Assembly (NCBI GenBank): GCA_965112735.1
Contig: OZ218956.1
Location: 2,356,001-2,420,000, forward strand
Length of the DNA: 64,000 nucleotides
From: Phaeosaccion multiseriatum
Lineage: Eukaryota > Ochrophyta, other classes
Direction of reading: 5' to 3'
Positions 37,993 through 48,950 of the stretch are shown piece by piece (position 1 is the first letter of the stretch; every line of letters starts with the position of its first letter). Position numbers and translations under genes: made by a program. The notes beneath the pieces were generated by a model. The model was not told the DNA's origin. It saw nothing but the letters and a program-made list of their open reading frames with translations, and ran no database searches.

Positions 37993-38820
37993 GCCACGAC
38001 TCTACGTACCGCGAGCAGCGCCAACAAACCCGTCCCCGTCCCGATGTCTAGCACCACAGGCGGGCGCTGGTGCTCCGCCGTAAAGTTCCGGACCGCCGTG
38101 GTGATGGCGGCTTGGTAGAGAGCGTTGCGCCGCTGGTCCCTGAGCATGCTCGTCATCTGGCTCATGGCTTTGGGAGGGGGGTGGGGAGGAGGGGAAGAGG
38201 GGAGAGGGATGATGAGGGAGAGGGGCGTCAAAGAGCTGCCGCAGTGCTGCTTGCAAGGGGCGTGCAGTGGGTACTGTTACAGGAACGCAGCTGAAATGCG
38301 ATCTGTTGCACACTCACCCATGACCTTCTCGGTTTCCGCCTCGGGGTCCTCTACAGGAAGCCAACGCAGCCCTCCATTGTCAGGGTCGACGGAGGCGCTG
38401 AGGAGCACCGGCGTGGTTGTCGGCCCTCCTGGTCCTCGTTCCATCTTGCTTCCCACAAGAATCTCCTCTACACCATTGTAGCAGGGCACACATAATCATG
38501 CGCGTGCGGAAAGTAAGTCAGGGGCAAGAGAGCATCAACAGCAGACACAGAAAGGTGATCGAGAGGTGTCTCTGTCTCCCTCCTCTCAAAGTGCATGCAT
38601 CAAGAGCACACCCCCTAACAAGTGAAGCGTCTCTATCTCCCTACTCTCAAGCGCACTCCCACATACCTGCCGACGCCGTTGCTGCAGCCTCGCCCATGGA
38701 TATGACCGTAGCCCCACCCCCCTCCTCCCCCAGGTCATCCGTCTCATTCCTGCTAGTGGGGAGCATGAACTGCTCACCAATGATGGCTCCATTGTACTTA
38801 TCACTGGATCCAGCGTACAT
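32858..38820 (-). CDS. PRMT7: Protein arginine N-methyltransferase 7-like
   Basis: Transfers methyl groups from S-adenosylmethionine to arginine; PRMT7 enzymes carry two tandem methyltransferase modules. Exons: 38667-38820, 38318-38467, 38010-38167, 37730-37798, 37513-37637, 37071-37206, 36641-36791, 34335-36043, 33948-34098, 33447-33562, 32858-33156 (stop 32858-32860). All junctions keep phase. Motif I is VVLDIGTGTGLLALLA and the acidic post-I segment is EVIACEMFVAMA. The double-E region reads VSELLDS then VLLGEGFLPVLRHALEHL, followed by PQRATVFGQLV, all typical of PRMT7. The 1709-nt exon encodes the barrel and a second module that is swollen by poly-Gly, poly-Ala, Asp/Glu and Lys/Arg-rich inserts. 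The C-terminus (MGHWKQLLRFV, then GTYCFSVSAAAV) fits the second barrel. Human PRMT7 is about 690 residues; this product is near 1,100 because of the inserts. Confidence 0.9.
33360..33419 (+). repeat. (GA)n in a PRMT7 intron
   Basis: About 25 GA units within a GA-rich stretch (33240-33430). On the transcribed strand this is a CT tract. Confidence 0.9.
34878..34898 (+). repeat. Dispersed motif copy in the PRMT7 exon, inverted (VPPTA)
   Basis: + strand TAGCAGTTGGTGGTACAGCGG. The minus gene reads AAVPPTASA. It abuts a CAG-derived poly-Ala stretch. Confidence 0.8.
35208..35229 (-). repeat. Dispersed motif copy in the PRMT7 exon (PVGGTT)
   Basis: Sense CACCAGTTGGTGGTACAACA encodes APPVGGTTA. It carries the same A-to-G change (GGTGGTAC) as the copy at 34878. 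Confidence 0.75.
36240..36575 (+). repeat. Degenerate (CCCTATA)n heptamer-like array
   Basis: CCCTATA/CCCTACA/CCCCATA units, about 330 bp in a PRMT7 intron. They resemble a mutated CCCTAAA telomeric repeat. Confidence 0.88.
37945..37992 (+). repeat. (CA)n
   Basis: About 22 CA units in a PRMT7 intron next to the donor of the motif-I exon. Confidence 0.9.
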
Positions 38821-39228
38821 TGGGGAAGGAGGGGGAAATGAGAAGAGAGATGGACGGAAAGTGAAGGTGGGGATAAGATTTTCGCAGCCAGCCAAGTTGG
38901 TTATCCCCACCACAGTTGGCGGTCTTCATTTTTCTTTTTTTTTCTAATCTTTATTACAGTGTACAAATCCGCCCACGCCCCCCCCGTTATCCCCATAAGT
39001 GCTGTGCTCTCGCATTTGTTGCACAACAACGAAATGGTGCTACATCCGCTCTACTCTCTACTCTGCTCTGCTCCTCGTCGGACCCACACTATCACCTCAT
39101 AAATAAGCCCCCTTCCTTCGTAAAAAACTCCCCACCTCCTCTCCTTCCAACCTGTGCTTGGCTTCAAACAAAATCGATGCGGACATGCTCTGCCGCGTCC
39201 AATAACTGGCAGCACCTGCCGAACCTCT
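38821..39228. other. Intergenic region between PRMT7 start and PhyH stop
   Basis: 408 bp between two minus-strand genes. It contains a likely poly(A) signal for the PhyH gene and otherwise unremarkable sequence that must also hold the PRMT7 promoter. Confidence 0.75.
38950..38955 (-). terminator. Candidate poly(A) signal of the PhyH gene
   Basis: AATAAA on the minus strand, about 275 bp beyond the stop and followed by an A-rich run (T-rich on the + strand). Confidence 0.4.
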
Positions 39229-41963
39229 TTACATGTTGGTGGTGGGCATGAGCCCGGCCTTATCGTAAACAAGAGGCACCAGTGGATGGTCCACCACCTG
39301 CCCGTCCTTGACGTCGCCAATCCAGGCCTTGTAGCTGCGCCAGTCCTCCAGGTCGGTGGTACGCTCGAGGTCATCGCGGGTCTCCATAGTCGTTCCGTGA
39401 CAAATGTACGAAACGGTCAGGGCCAGGCGCTTCTCGTTGCCCACCGCCACGTGCGAAACCCATCTGAGTGATGATCAAGGACATTGCATGTGAGAGGGGC
39501 AGGGCAGGGGCAGGGCAGGGGGGGTTGCACAAAAGAAAATCGGTGTGAGAGTGAGCTCCTAAGAGCGGTCTGCCTCGTAACGCCAACCCATCTCTCGAAG
39601 CTCTTCCATTTGTCCACGGCTGTCTCCTCTCCCCCCTCGCCCGCTTGCCCTCCCTTCAGCACCATTCAAGGTCAAATACAATATGCCCCAGCTTACCCCG
39701 AGTGCCACGTTGCGTCTCCGAGGGCCATCGCTCCATGTGACTTGGGTGATCCGTAGCGGTCGGAGGCGGGCTCGCCATTGTCCAGCGAATCCTTCACCAC
39801 TTCAGTGCTGTCCCGATGGTACCAGTAGAGACTGGCGTAGTCTAGGTGGCTGCCGCTGGCGAAGACGAGGCTGGAGGCCCCTTCCTCGAGGGATCCCATG
39901 GGGTGCAGCGGCATCCACGCCGTCACGAAGTCGTTTCCTGACGGTGGAGGGGCGAGGGGCAACAACAAAACGACCCAAGAGCGAGAGAGAAAGCACAGCC
40001 AGAGTTCGTTGGTGCCTCGAGCGGGGAAAGAGTCGTGGACCCGCCTCCATGTACGCGTGCTCTCTTCGCCCCTTGCTAGGGTACTGCACTGCCTTACGCT
40101 GCCTTCCACCTACCATCGATCGGGGCCATGTTCAAGTCCACGTGCCACGCTGAGAGAGGAGGGGGGGGGGGCAAGAGAGAGACGAAGAGAGAGAGAAAAA
40201 GATGCAAAAAATGCGTGGCAGAGCCGGGAGGGGCGGGGAGGGGATGAAAGAGAGCTGTGAGTCGTTTGCTTTGTTCGGCCAGCAGCAACCAAAAGCAATG
40301 AGCCAGCTGCATCGTTTGCTTTCCAGCAAGATAAAAGCCACCGACGGGGCTGGCGCTCCCCTCTCCGTCCTCTCTCCGGCCGTCCACTCACATGTCTTGC
40401 CGAAGCCCGGCTGCTTGCCAAAGATGCTGTCCTGGTAGACCCTCACGCGGTCACAGCCGAGCAGCTGTGCAGCGGTGGAGGCGAGGCGCTTGGAGAGCAC
40501 AATCTGGCGGGTGGCGTAGTTGTCCACGCGGGGGTCGGTGTCGTCCACCGGCAGTCGCCAGATGTTTAAACTGCACCACGCGGGGGGAGCAAGTGTTGTG
40601 AGCAAAAGCGTCGGGGGTCAGAGGTAGGGACAGGGTAAAGGGTGGGAGGAGGACGTCCATACGCTGCCTTCGTGGACTTACGCTTGGTAGTACTTCTTGT
40701 CCTTAAAAGGCACCTTACGGTACTTGCGCAGCACATCCGCCTTGCTGAGCGCGTCCAGCGCGGCATACTGCTCGGTGTAGTCCTCATCGTCGTCGTCGAT
40801 CTGCTGCCCCACCATGTGGCGCTTCACCTCGATCTGTAGAACCGGGGACGTACGGGGGAAGAGAGAAAGTGTTGGAAGGGGGCGGGAGGCCAAGGCCGAG
40901 GCCGACAAAACAAGAAAATAACAAGACAAGCCATCCGGGGACAGTACAAAGCACAAATCACAAAGTACACAGTGCAGAGTGTGGTTGCCTCTCACCTCAG
41001 AGTTGACACAGGACTTGATGATGGCAGGCCGCATCACCTCCATTTGCTCCGCAGAGAAGAGACCTCGGGTCACCGTATGGCCTGATAAGCACACACCGCC
41101 AAGATCGCCGACACAAGCGAATACATGAGTGTCACAGAGAGCGAGGCGTGAGCAGAAGCGTAGGGCACCGCGGTTCCCCTCCACCACTACTGGCTCCTTC
41201 CAGGAAGGAGCTTCAAGTGGGCGTTTCCTCCTCTGCTGCTTCAAGCCCGCACCCCCCCAGGCTCGCCATACACGCGTGCCAACACCAGCCCCCTCCCCTC
41301 CCCTCCCCTCAATCTATGTCTCTCTCTCTCTCTCTCACACACACCGTTGCGAGAGTAGTCCAGCTGGATCTCTAGCGGAATGTCGGGCTCCTCCTGCAGC
41401 CAGGGCATGTCTGGCCTGCCGTCTTTGTTCTCCCCGTTGCGGTACCACTCATCTCCGCATGACTGCACATCCTTGCATCCCAGCACCCACAGGAGTTGAT
41501 CGCCCTGAGGGTTGGGAGGAGAGGGGGCGTTAGTGTGTGACTCTCGAGGGTTATCAGCGGGGAAAGCCGGAAAACAGACGGTCCCACTTACAGTTACAAG
41601 AGACCACGGGTTGCCTTCCTCCTCCTCTGGCACAACGTAGTCGTCGTCCTCCTCCTCCTCTTCCTCGTCGTCGTCTTCATCCTCGTCTTCATCTTTCTCT
41701 TCATCGTCCTTGTTCTCAGTAGCGCCCCCCTCAGCCTCGACCTTCTCCTTCGCTTCCTCGGCAACGAGTTCCGGCTTTCTCTCCTTCAGCAGCTCCGGGA
41801 CAGCAGCGGCAGACTCTGACCGCGAAGCCTCTGCGGCGGCCGCCTCCTTGGAGTCCTTGCTAGAGCCATCGACCGAGGTCTCTAGCGCGGTTCCCGCAGC
41901 CCCCAAAACGAGCAGCGCCGCAAAGAGAAAGCATATCTTCCTCTCGCGCGGCATGAGAGCCAT
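39229..41963 (-). CDS. Phytanoyl-CoA dioxygenase (PhyH) family Fe(II)/2-oxoglutarate oxygenase, secretory
   Basis: Non-haem iron oxygenase of the PhyH superfamily; the substrate is unknown. Exons: 41592-41963 (ATG 41961-41963), 41345-41504, 40996-41081, 40682-40833, 40392-40570, 40114-40149, 39697-39937, 39229-39463 (TAA 39229-39231), giving about 490 residues. The N-terminus is a signal peptide (KICFLFAALLVLGAAGTA), so the protein probably enters the secretory pathway. A very acidic Asp/Glu spacer follows. The iron-binding HxD is in SWHVDLNMAPID on the 36-nt exon. The distal His is probably in ATWHSG, with the 2-oxoglutarate Arg in NEKRLALTVSYI. An intron separates those last two motifs. The neighbouring gene (LipA) starts 423 bp away in the opposite direction. 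A ciliary or plastid link is not evident. Confidence 0.88.
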
Positions 41964-42386
41964 TGCGCGACAGCTCAGCTGCTGGTGTATATGCTACTCC
42001 TCCCTCACACGCTTCGCTTTGTCTTCTTTTGCTTCTTGCTTTCCTCCATTTTTTCCGCCTTCCGGTTTTCCTGTTCCCCCTTCCACTGCCAGGGGGATTC
42101 GGGATTCGGGGGGGGAAGGGGGGGGGAGATTTGGGCCTCCATGACCCATTCAAAGGTACTTAAAGTAAATTTTTTCATGTGCCTCCCCCTCGAAGTATTG
42201 AATCTGCGGTCTAGGGCCCCGCAGAGGGATACAAGCTTTGAGAAGAGTGGAGAGAAGGAGATTCTACGGGAGAGGTGACAGACTCGAGGCTGACACGCGT
42301 GTAAGTGGAAGAGAAAGAGGATCGTAAAAATAGGTAGCCCCTCGACCGGGGGGGGTTGGAGGACGAGGAGGAGAAGGACGTTCAAG
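41964..42386. promoter_or_regulatory. Divergent promoter region between PhyH and lipoyl synthase
   Basis: 423 bp between opposite start codons, including a C/G-run-bearing segment (42100-42130). Shared regulation is inferred from geometry alone. Confidence 0.5.
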
Positions 42387-44500
42387 ATGGGCCCGAATGC
42401 TTCGTCGTTATCACCATCTGTCATGCGACTGCTTGTACTCGCGCTGGCTTCGGCTTCCTTGCAAGTACGGCAGGCCTGCGGCTTCCAGTGGTCGCCCCTG
42501 TCTGTCGGTGGTATGAAAGCTCCTCCCAGCGAGAGAAGGGGCGGGGAGAAGACCACCACACGTTTGACTCACTGCTCCTGTGGGTTACAGCCGCCGCAGC
42601 AGCGCGCACAGGTGGGGAGGCGAAGACCTGCCTCCATGCTAGGATTGCGAACAGCAGCAGTATCAGGTTCAGATGATCTACCGACACGGAGAGGCGGAGG
42701 GGAGGGAATCGGGATTGGGGCAGAGGGCAGGTCTTTACCATCCTCTTCTCTCTCTTCCTCCAGCAGCGCGGTAGCGGAAGCCAAGGGGCCGGGAGGGGCC
42801 ACTATTGAGCCTGCTGCCGTGGTGCCAAAGGTTGGGGGTGCCATGCCGGCGCAACGGCCGGACTGGTTCAGGGTGCCTGCCCCTGGTGGCGAGCATACCA
42901 AATATCAGGCGCTCAAGTCCCAGCTAAAGGATCTCAACCTGCACTCGGTACGTGGCGGAGTGACGGCGTGGCGAAGAAGGGAAGGAAGCAACAAGTCTCC
43001 AGGGGGGGGACGCCCGCTCAGTCCCCTCCCCTTCCCCTGCTCCTTTCCCTCCGTCTCGGATCAGCACACTTCGCCTTCCGCTCACCCGCCTCCCGCCTCC
43101 CGCCTCCCGCCCCCCCTTCTACCCTCCGCGCATCGCCCTGCTGTGTTCTCATCTCCCCACAACGCCAAAACACACACACACACACACACACATACACACA
43201 AACCTGGACCCACCCCTCCCGCCGATAGGTGTGTGAAGAAGCCCAATGCCCCAACATCGGAGAGTGCTGGAACGGAGGGACAGGCACCATCATGCTGCTC
43301 GGCGACACGTGCACGCGCGGGTGCAAGTTTTGCGCCATCAATACGGCCTCCACCCCACCCCCGGCAGACGCCTTCGAACCCTTCCATACGGCCCAGGCCG
43401 TCGCCGCATGGGGCATCGACTACGTGGTGCTGACGAGCGTGGACAGAGACGACATGGAGGATGGCGGGGCCAACCACTTTGCCACTACGGTGGAGCTCAT
43501 CAAGCAGACCAAGCCCGACATGCTTGTAGAGTGCCTTGTGAGCGACTTTCAGGGCAACAAAGATGCTGTCAAGGTAAGGGTATGGGTGTGGGTACTCCCG
43601 ATGTCTCACTACCCTACCCCATGTACACTTCTACCCTACTCTACTCTACCATACCCTACCCTGCCCTGCCCTGTACACTCACGACATGCCCCCCCGTTCT
43701 CCGTCCGGACCGACCATCTACTGCCATCCCCACGCTTCCCCCTCCCCGCACCCACGTACCTCTCTCCCCACCTCTTAGCGATTGGCGACATCGGGACTCG
43801 ACGTGTACGCACACAACGTGGAGACCGTCGAGCGACTGCAGGTAAGGCAGTAAAGGCAGTAGAATGAGACAGTTCAAGCAGTGAGGCAGCAAGGCAGTAA
43901 GACCCTGGGGCAGTATCGCAGTGGGACAGCAAGGCCGTATGGCACTGTATGGCAGCACTGGGGCTTGATGACCCCTTTCCCTTGCTCCCCCCCTCCCCTT
44001 TGGTCTGTACTCCTACCACCCATGCCCTAACCGTTCCCGTGCCATGTCGTGTTGCCTTGACCCCTTCTGCCCCCCCCCCCGCTCCTGCTACTCTGTACCT
44101 CCAACACGTCCACCTCCAGCCCTACGTGCGCGACAAGCGAGCAGCCTACCGCCAGTCGCTGGATGTGCTGGCAGCTGCCAAGCGCTTCAACCCCTCCCTC
44201 TACACCAAGACATCTCTCATGCTGGGCCTGGGGGAGACGCAGGAGGAGGTGTTGCAGGTGAGGAGGCAGCGGCCAAGGGCAAGAGCAAGGGCACAGGCAG
44301 GAGGAGGGGGGGGGGGTCATCCACATTCACAGTACAAGTTAGCACAAGTTGCAGGTAGAGGACGATTTTGCTGATTGTAAAGGGTGGAGAGACTCGAGAA
44401 TCACGCACCTTTGTTGACGCATGCACCTCCTCTGCTGCTGCTACGCTCCATGGCTTCTGCCATGCTGCATGAATACACACACATCTACACACACACACAT

Positions 44501-44556
<56 letters not shown>

Positions 44557-44792
44557 AAGGCCATGAGAGACATGCGTGAGGTCGGGGTGGACGTGCTCAC
44601 TCTCGGGCAGTACCTGAGGCCCACAGACCACCACCTGGCCGTGGTGGAGTACGTGACACCGGACCAGTTTGACTGGTACAGAAGAGAGGGAGAGGCCATG
44701 GGGTTCAAGTACGTCGCCAGCGGGCCCTTGGTGCGGAGCAGTTACAAGGCCGGAGAGTTTTATCTGGAGCATATGATTAAGCAGGGGAGAGA

Positions 44793-44832
<40 letters not shown>

Positions 44833-44847
44833 CAGTTGGCCGTGTAG
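42387..44847 (+). CDS. lipA: Lipoyl synthase (radical SAM), probably plastid-targeted
   Basis: Inserts two sulfurs into octanoyl groups on lipoyl-dependent enzymes. Exons: 42387-42947, 43229-43573, 43779-43841, 44120-44257, 44560-44847 (TAG 44845-44847). The auxiliary cluster motif [12 protein letters not shown] and the radical-[11 protein letters not shown] are intact. [31 protein letters not shown] and LGQYLRPT are conserved, and the essential C-terminal RSSY is present. The N-terminal extension is about 150 residues: a hydrophobic signal ([13 protein letters not shown]) runs to QACG|FQWSP, with Phe at the predicted +1 site, as in heterokont plastid presequences, then a Ser/Arg-rich region. 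The alternative first Met is at 42423. The protein ends in about 14 Gln encoded by CAG/CAA repeats. The last acceptor is AAG after a CA repeat. Confidence 0.95.
44480..44556 (+). repeat. (CA)n serving as the acceptor-side tract in lipA
   Basis: CA repeats run to the AAG acceptor at 44559, where a pyrimidine tract would be expected. Confidence 0.88.
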
Positions 44848-45022
44848 GAGGGACTCGAGGAGGCAGTGGCTGTGGGCTTGAAGGGGGGGGGGTGTCCCTT
44901 TTTCTTTTGTTTGTTGGTGTTGTTTGCTTCGCTGGCGTCGCAGAAGAGAGGCACAGCTCTCTGTATCATTGGTCTTAGGTATACTCAAGCAATCTATCAA
45001 TCTATCCATTCGTCTATCTACC

Positions 45023-47247
45023 TCATGGCCCGGTGGGATCCTGACCCTCAGTATCAGTAGCAGCGTGCACTGCCGCAACCGCAGCAGCAATGGCAGTAGA
45101 TGGTGATCCAGTTGGTGATTCAGTAGTCAATGACCCAACAGCAGCAGTGGTAGGTCCATCTCGCTCGGTAGAGGCCAGTAACCCCATCATACTGCGGCGC
45201 ATGACGCTGAGACAGCGCACCGTGCTGTGAGAGGGGGCAGCAGTTGGTGATACGACACCAGTGGTAGGAGAAGCCATACTGATGATGGTTTGCGCTCGCC
45301 CAGTTGCTCTGTTGCCTCTGCTGCTGCCCCCTGCAGCAAGCTCCTTCGCCCTCTTCTTGTAGAAGGAGACAAGGGCCCTAGATGAAGACGCTGCTGCTAC
45401 TGCTGCTGCCGCTGCCGCTGCCGCTGCCGCAGGTGATGGTCTTCGAATCCCCTTCACCGTCGTCGTCGTCGCCAGAGGACGGGGGCCGAACTTCTTGCGA
45501 TGAAACGTCTTGGAGAGCATGCCGCCCCCGGCGGGTTTGTAGGCAGGCCCCGGGGAAAAACTCTTCGCCAAGGGTAGGCGAGTGGAGGTGGGCACTTTGC
45601 TTCCACTCTGTCTCATCACGTTGTTGTTGCTGTTGTTGTTGATTATGGTGGTGGCTTGGGCCAAGGTGCGGCGCACACCTCCTCCTCCGCCCCGTTTGCC
45701 GCTGACGATTCGGACGGTCTCTACCGCCCTCCGCTGCTGGTTCTCCTCCTCCTCCTCCTCCCCCTCCTCCTCCTCCTCTTGCTCTGCACGGGTACTAGTA
45801 CCACCGCAGAGGATGGGATCGTCCATCAGCGGCGGGCTCGGCCCACTACAGAGAAGCTCAAGCATGCTCCCCGCAGACATCATGCGGGCCTCACCACCGT
45901 GGTCACCACTGCCAGGCCGCTTACGGCTTGCCAAATCTCCCCCCCCATGCCCCTCTCTTCCTCCCCCCCCCCCTCCTCCTCCTCCTCCTCCTCCTCCTCC
46001 TCCTCCTCCTCCTCCTCCGCCCCGTATGCCTGCGGCTACCGCGACGTGATGACCCCCGCCAGGCTCCTCGTCCGAATCATTCCTCGCCGCCTCCGCCGAT
46101 GCTGATGCAGCAGTAGCAGCAAGAGGTCGAACGGGGGCTTGTACGTCATACTCGCCCGGCCCCGGCGTGTCTCTTCCCACCTGGCCCGGCACGAGCTGCA
46201 TCAGGGCATTGCTCCCCGCGTAGAGAGTGGTCTCGAAGCGCCTGGTGCGGGAGTCGATGGTCCCTGGGGGCGCCGGTCGCTTCTTGGTCCTGTTGTGGGC
46301 TCTCATGGCCGCCTCGGGCCCTAGGGCAGGCGGTCCCTCTCCTTCTGCCCTACCCTCCGCCGTCAGTCCTACAGGTGATGCGATGTGTGTACATAGCAAG
46401 GCCAGAACGGAGGAGCAACAAGTAAGTGAGTCTCGATGAAGTGTAAGGGACAGGCTTAAGCGCGCGCGCGGGGGGGGGGGGGGGGGCAAGAAAGGTACAT
46501 GTGGACGAGCGTTACTGTCCATTTCAAACAGACAGGGGGAGCGTTGTGTGTGTGCGTGTGCGTGTGTGTGTGCATGTGTGTGTGGGTGCGTGTGCGTGCG
46601 TGTGGGTGCTTGTGTGCATGTGTGCGTGTGTGTGTGTGTGCACGCGTGACCTGTAGTTGTCAGGTACCCGCGGACCCAGGTGGATCGGGCGTGGGAGTGC
46701 GTCAGCCGAGAGCGACCGTTCCGAGAGAGCCCGCCGGAGGACGGACGGCGCCGTCGGGAGGCCGCGGCGGCAGCCCCGGCCTTCGCCATCTTCCTCAGGA
46801 GCTGCTCCTCCTCCTTCTCCTGCCCTTTCTCCCTTCCTCCTCTCCCTCTCTGCTTTCTCCGTCTCCTTCTCACGTTACCCCCCACCTCTCCTTCTGTCCC
46901 CTCCTCTTCCTCACCCCCCTGCTCTTCTACTTCCTCCTCCTCCTCCCCCCCCTCCCGAAAGGGCTGAGCTGAGTTGTCCAGCAGCTCCCCTGTCCCTCCC
47001 CCCTGCTGAGTCCTTCCTCTCTCGTCCGTGTGCTCGTGCACCTCGAAGCTAAAGGCCTCGACTTCTTGCCTCCTCTGCTCGATATTCGCTCGAGAAGCCT
47101 CTATATACCTCCTGCCGGAGACAGGAGACGAGAGTTGAGAGTTGTACGTATGTGTGTGAGGAGGGAGGGAAAGAGCGAGGAGAGAGATTTAAGGCAGTAG
47201 TAGGGGTGTGAGCATCAAGCATGCACGCATATGCACCCACCCAACCA

Positions 47248-47282
<35 letters not shown>

Positions 47283-48950
47283 GAGTAGCGGATGATGACT
47301 CAGCGGGACTACGCGAAGGCCAGGTGGAGCACAGGCGGACACACCACACGGCACGGAGGCTTCAAACCAATCGCAAGCGAGGGCTCCGCTCGGAGCGCTC
47401 TATTTGTGACTGGTTTTTCGAGGGTCGACTCCTAAGCTTTAGCGACTCACGCACCTACTCGTGCGGATAGGGCTCGCACTGGCCGACGTTTCAGGAGCAA
47501 TGATCCCAGCAGTTGGTAATACAGCAGGAGCAGCAGTTGGTGATACAGCAGCAGTCCCGCTGGCAGCAGGCGAAGAGAGCGGTCTCCGCGCGCTCATACC
47601 TTCCCTCGCCCATGTTGGCCTTGCACGAGACTCATCAGGCGGTGGACGCGTTTGTCTGGCTGCTCTGTCACCAAGTGCTGCTGTGTCACCAACGGCTGCT
47701 GCTCCTCCCGCTGTTCCTGCCACCGCCGCCGCCGCCGCTGCTGCTGCTGCTGCTGCTATTGCTGCCGCTCGATGTGCGTGGGCGGCCGTGTGTTGGTTCC
47801 CTCGGACCTGGCGGTTTCCGACGGCAGTCCACGTACCGGGGCCTCCGAAAGAGCTGTCGTTGGAGGGGTAGTAGCTGCCGGGCCCAGGGCTTTGCTTCCT
47901 GTGAGGCGGGGAGGCAGAAGCATCCATGACGGAGAAGGGGGAGGCAAAGCAAGGCAAAGTGAGGGGAAGTAAAAAGCCGATGAATGCAGCCAGCCATGGT
48001 TCTCCATGGTTCATCAACAAACGACACGACGACGAGTGAGGGAGGGCGCGGGAGGGGAAGAGCGAGGTACGGCCGCGACGAGGCCGAGGCGGAGGAAAGG
48101 GCGCGTATCTCGAAGGGTATCGGCCCTGATATCTAAGTATAGGGACGTTGAAGATGCCATAGAAAGTAATGATGGGCGATTGATAACTGTCTTCGATGAG
48201 AGGGGGCACGCAGGCGCCGGCATTGAGAAAGACCGCCACCACTACGATAACGTTTGTCAGCACTACCCTATGTAGGTATGTGAACAGTGGCGTCAAGTAC
48301 GCTGCTAGATCATTCCGCTGACCTTCTAGAACTGTTTTGAATTCGATCAAGGGCGGTGTCTTCTTCTTCTGGCGTAATTGAAAGTACCTTCTTTCTTACC
48401 CGAGGCTCTCCTTCGCGTGCTGCTTTGACAAGCACCTCACAGTCATGCTAAGGCATCTCTTCTCTCTGGAATTGAGGAAAGCCTTGGCTGAAGAGGGGCG
48501 GGTAACGCGAATACTGGCCCGCACATTGTAGAGGGCGGGGGACGGAGAGGCCTCCTCACCGGCTAGTCGGGCTCCCGTTAGGCCCCCCTTTCCATCAATG
48601 CCATTCACCCAGGCTGAGCGGCCTGTGGATAGGAGGGAGTGAACCACAAGCACTCTTTTGAGCAGTCGAGTGGAGCTGGAGCTAAAAGAGCCCTCCCCGC
48701 CCAGTCGCATTTACCCACCTGCAAAGAGGATGACTTTCCCGTCGGGCCGGATCGCGCCTTCCTCCACCAGCTGAGGACTAAAGCGAGGCCCTTTTGCGCA
48801 TGTCAGTGTCGTAGGCTTGGCGTGCACCGGGCCGGGAGAGCAAGAACGGACCCCCTCGAAGCGCTCCACGTGCGGCTCGCCTCCCCAAATCATGATGCAA
48901 AAGTGTGGAGTGGGGGGGATTTCGTAACCGTCGCCGTCGGAGATCGCCAT
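45023..48950 (-). CDS. STPGR/SHIPPO-repeat protein, probable axonemal microtubule-associated protein
   Basis: Exons: 48719-48950, 48400-48622, 47455-47898, 46651-47111, 45023-46368 (TGA 45023-45025), giving about 900 residues. Proline-glycine STPGR-type motifs recur: SCSPGPVHAKP, ASPSPALYNV, KQSPGPGSYYP, RDTPGPGEYDVQAP and SFSPGPAYKP. In families such as ODF3/CFAP and other microtubule inner proteins, such motifs bind the axoneme; that role is inferred here. Between motifs lie poly-Ala, poly-Gly and Asp/Glu stretches and a Lys/Arg-rich coiled segment (QLLRKMAKAG). The donor of the fourth exon (GTCACG at 46649-46650) is non-consensus but restores phase. The first exon begins at ATG 48948-48950, directly after a CTCACAG that could itself be an acceptor, so a further 5' exon is possible. 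Several copies of the dispersed 20-bp motif are in frame. Confidence 0.8.
45106..45254 (+). repeat. Two motif copies in the last STPGR-gene exon, inverted
   Basis: 45109-45126 (CCAGTTGGTGATTCAGTA) is read by the gene as TESPTGSP. 45236-45254 (GGCAGCAGTTGGTGATACG) is read as VVSPTAAP. Confidence 0.85.
46470..46487 (+). repeat. Poly-G run after GCGCGCGC
   Basis: About 17 G directly follow an alternating GC stretch in an STPGR-gene intron; a candidate Z-DNA/G-quadruplex site. Confidence 0.8.
47508..47700. repeat. Cluster of four motif copies in one STPGR-gene exon
   Basis: 47508-47527 and 47531-47553 lie in one orientation (read as AVLPTA and AVSPTA). 47661-47680 and 47678-47700 are in the other (read as ALGDRA and AVGDTA). 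CAG/CTG triplets join the copies within each pair. Confidence 0.85.
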
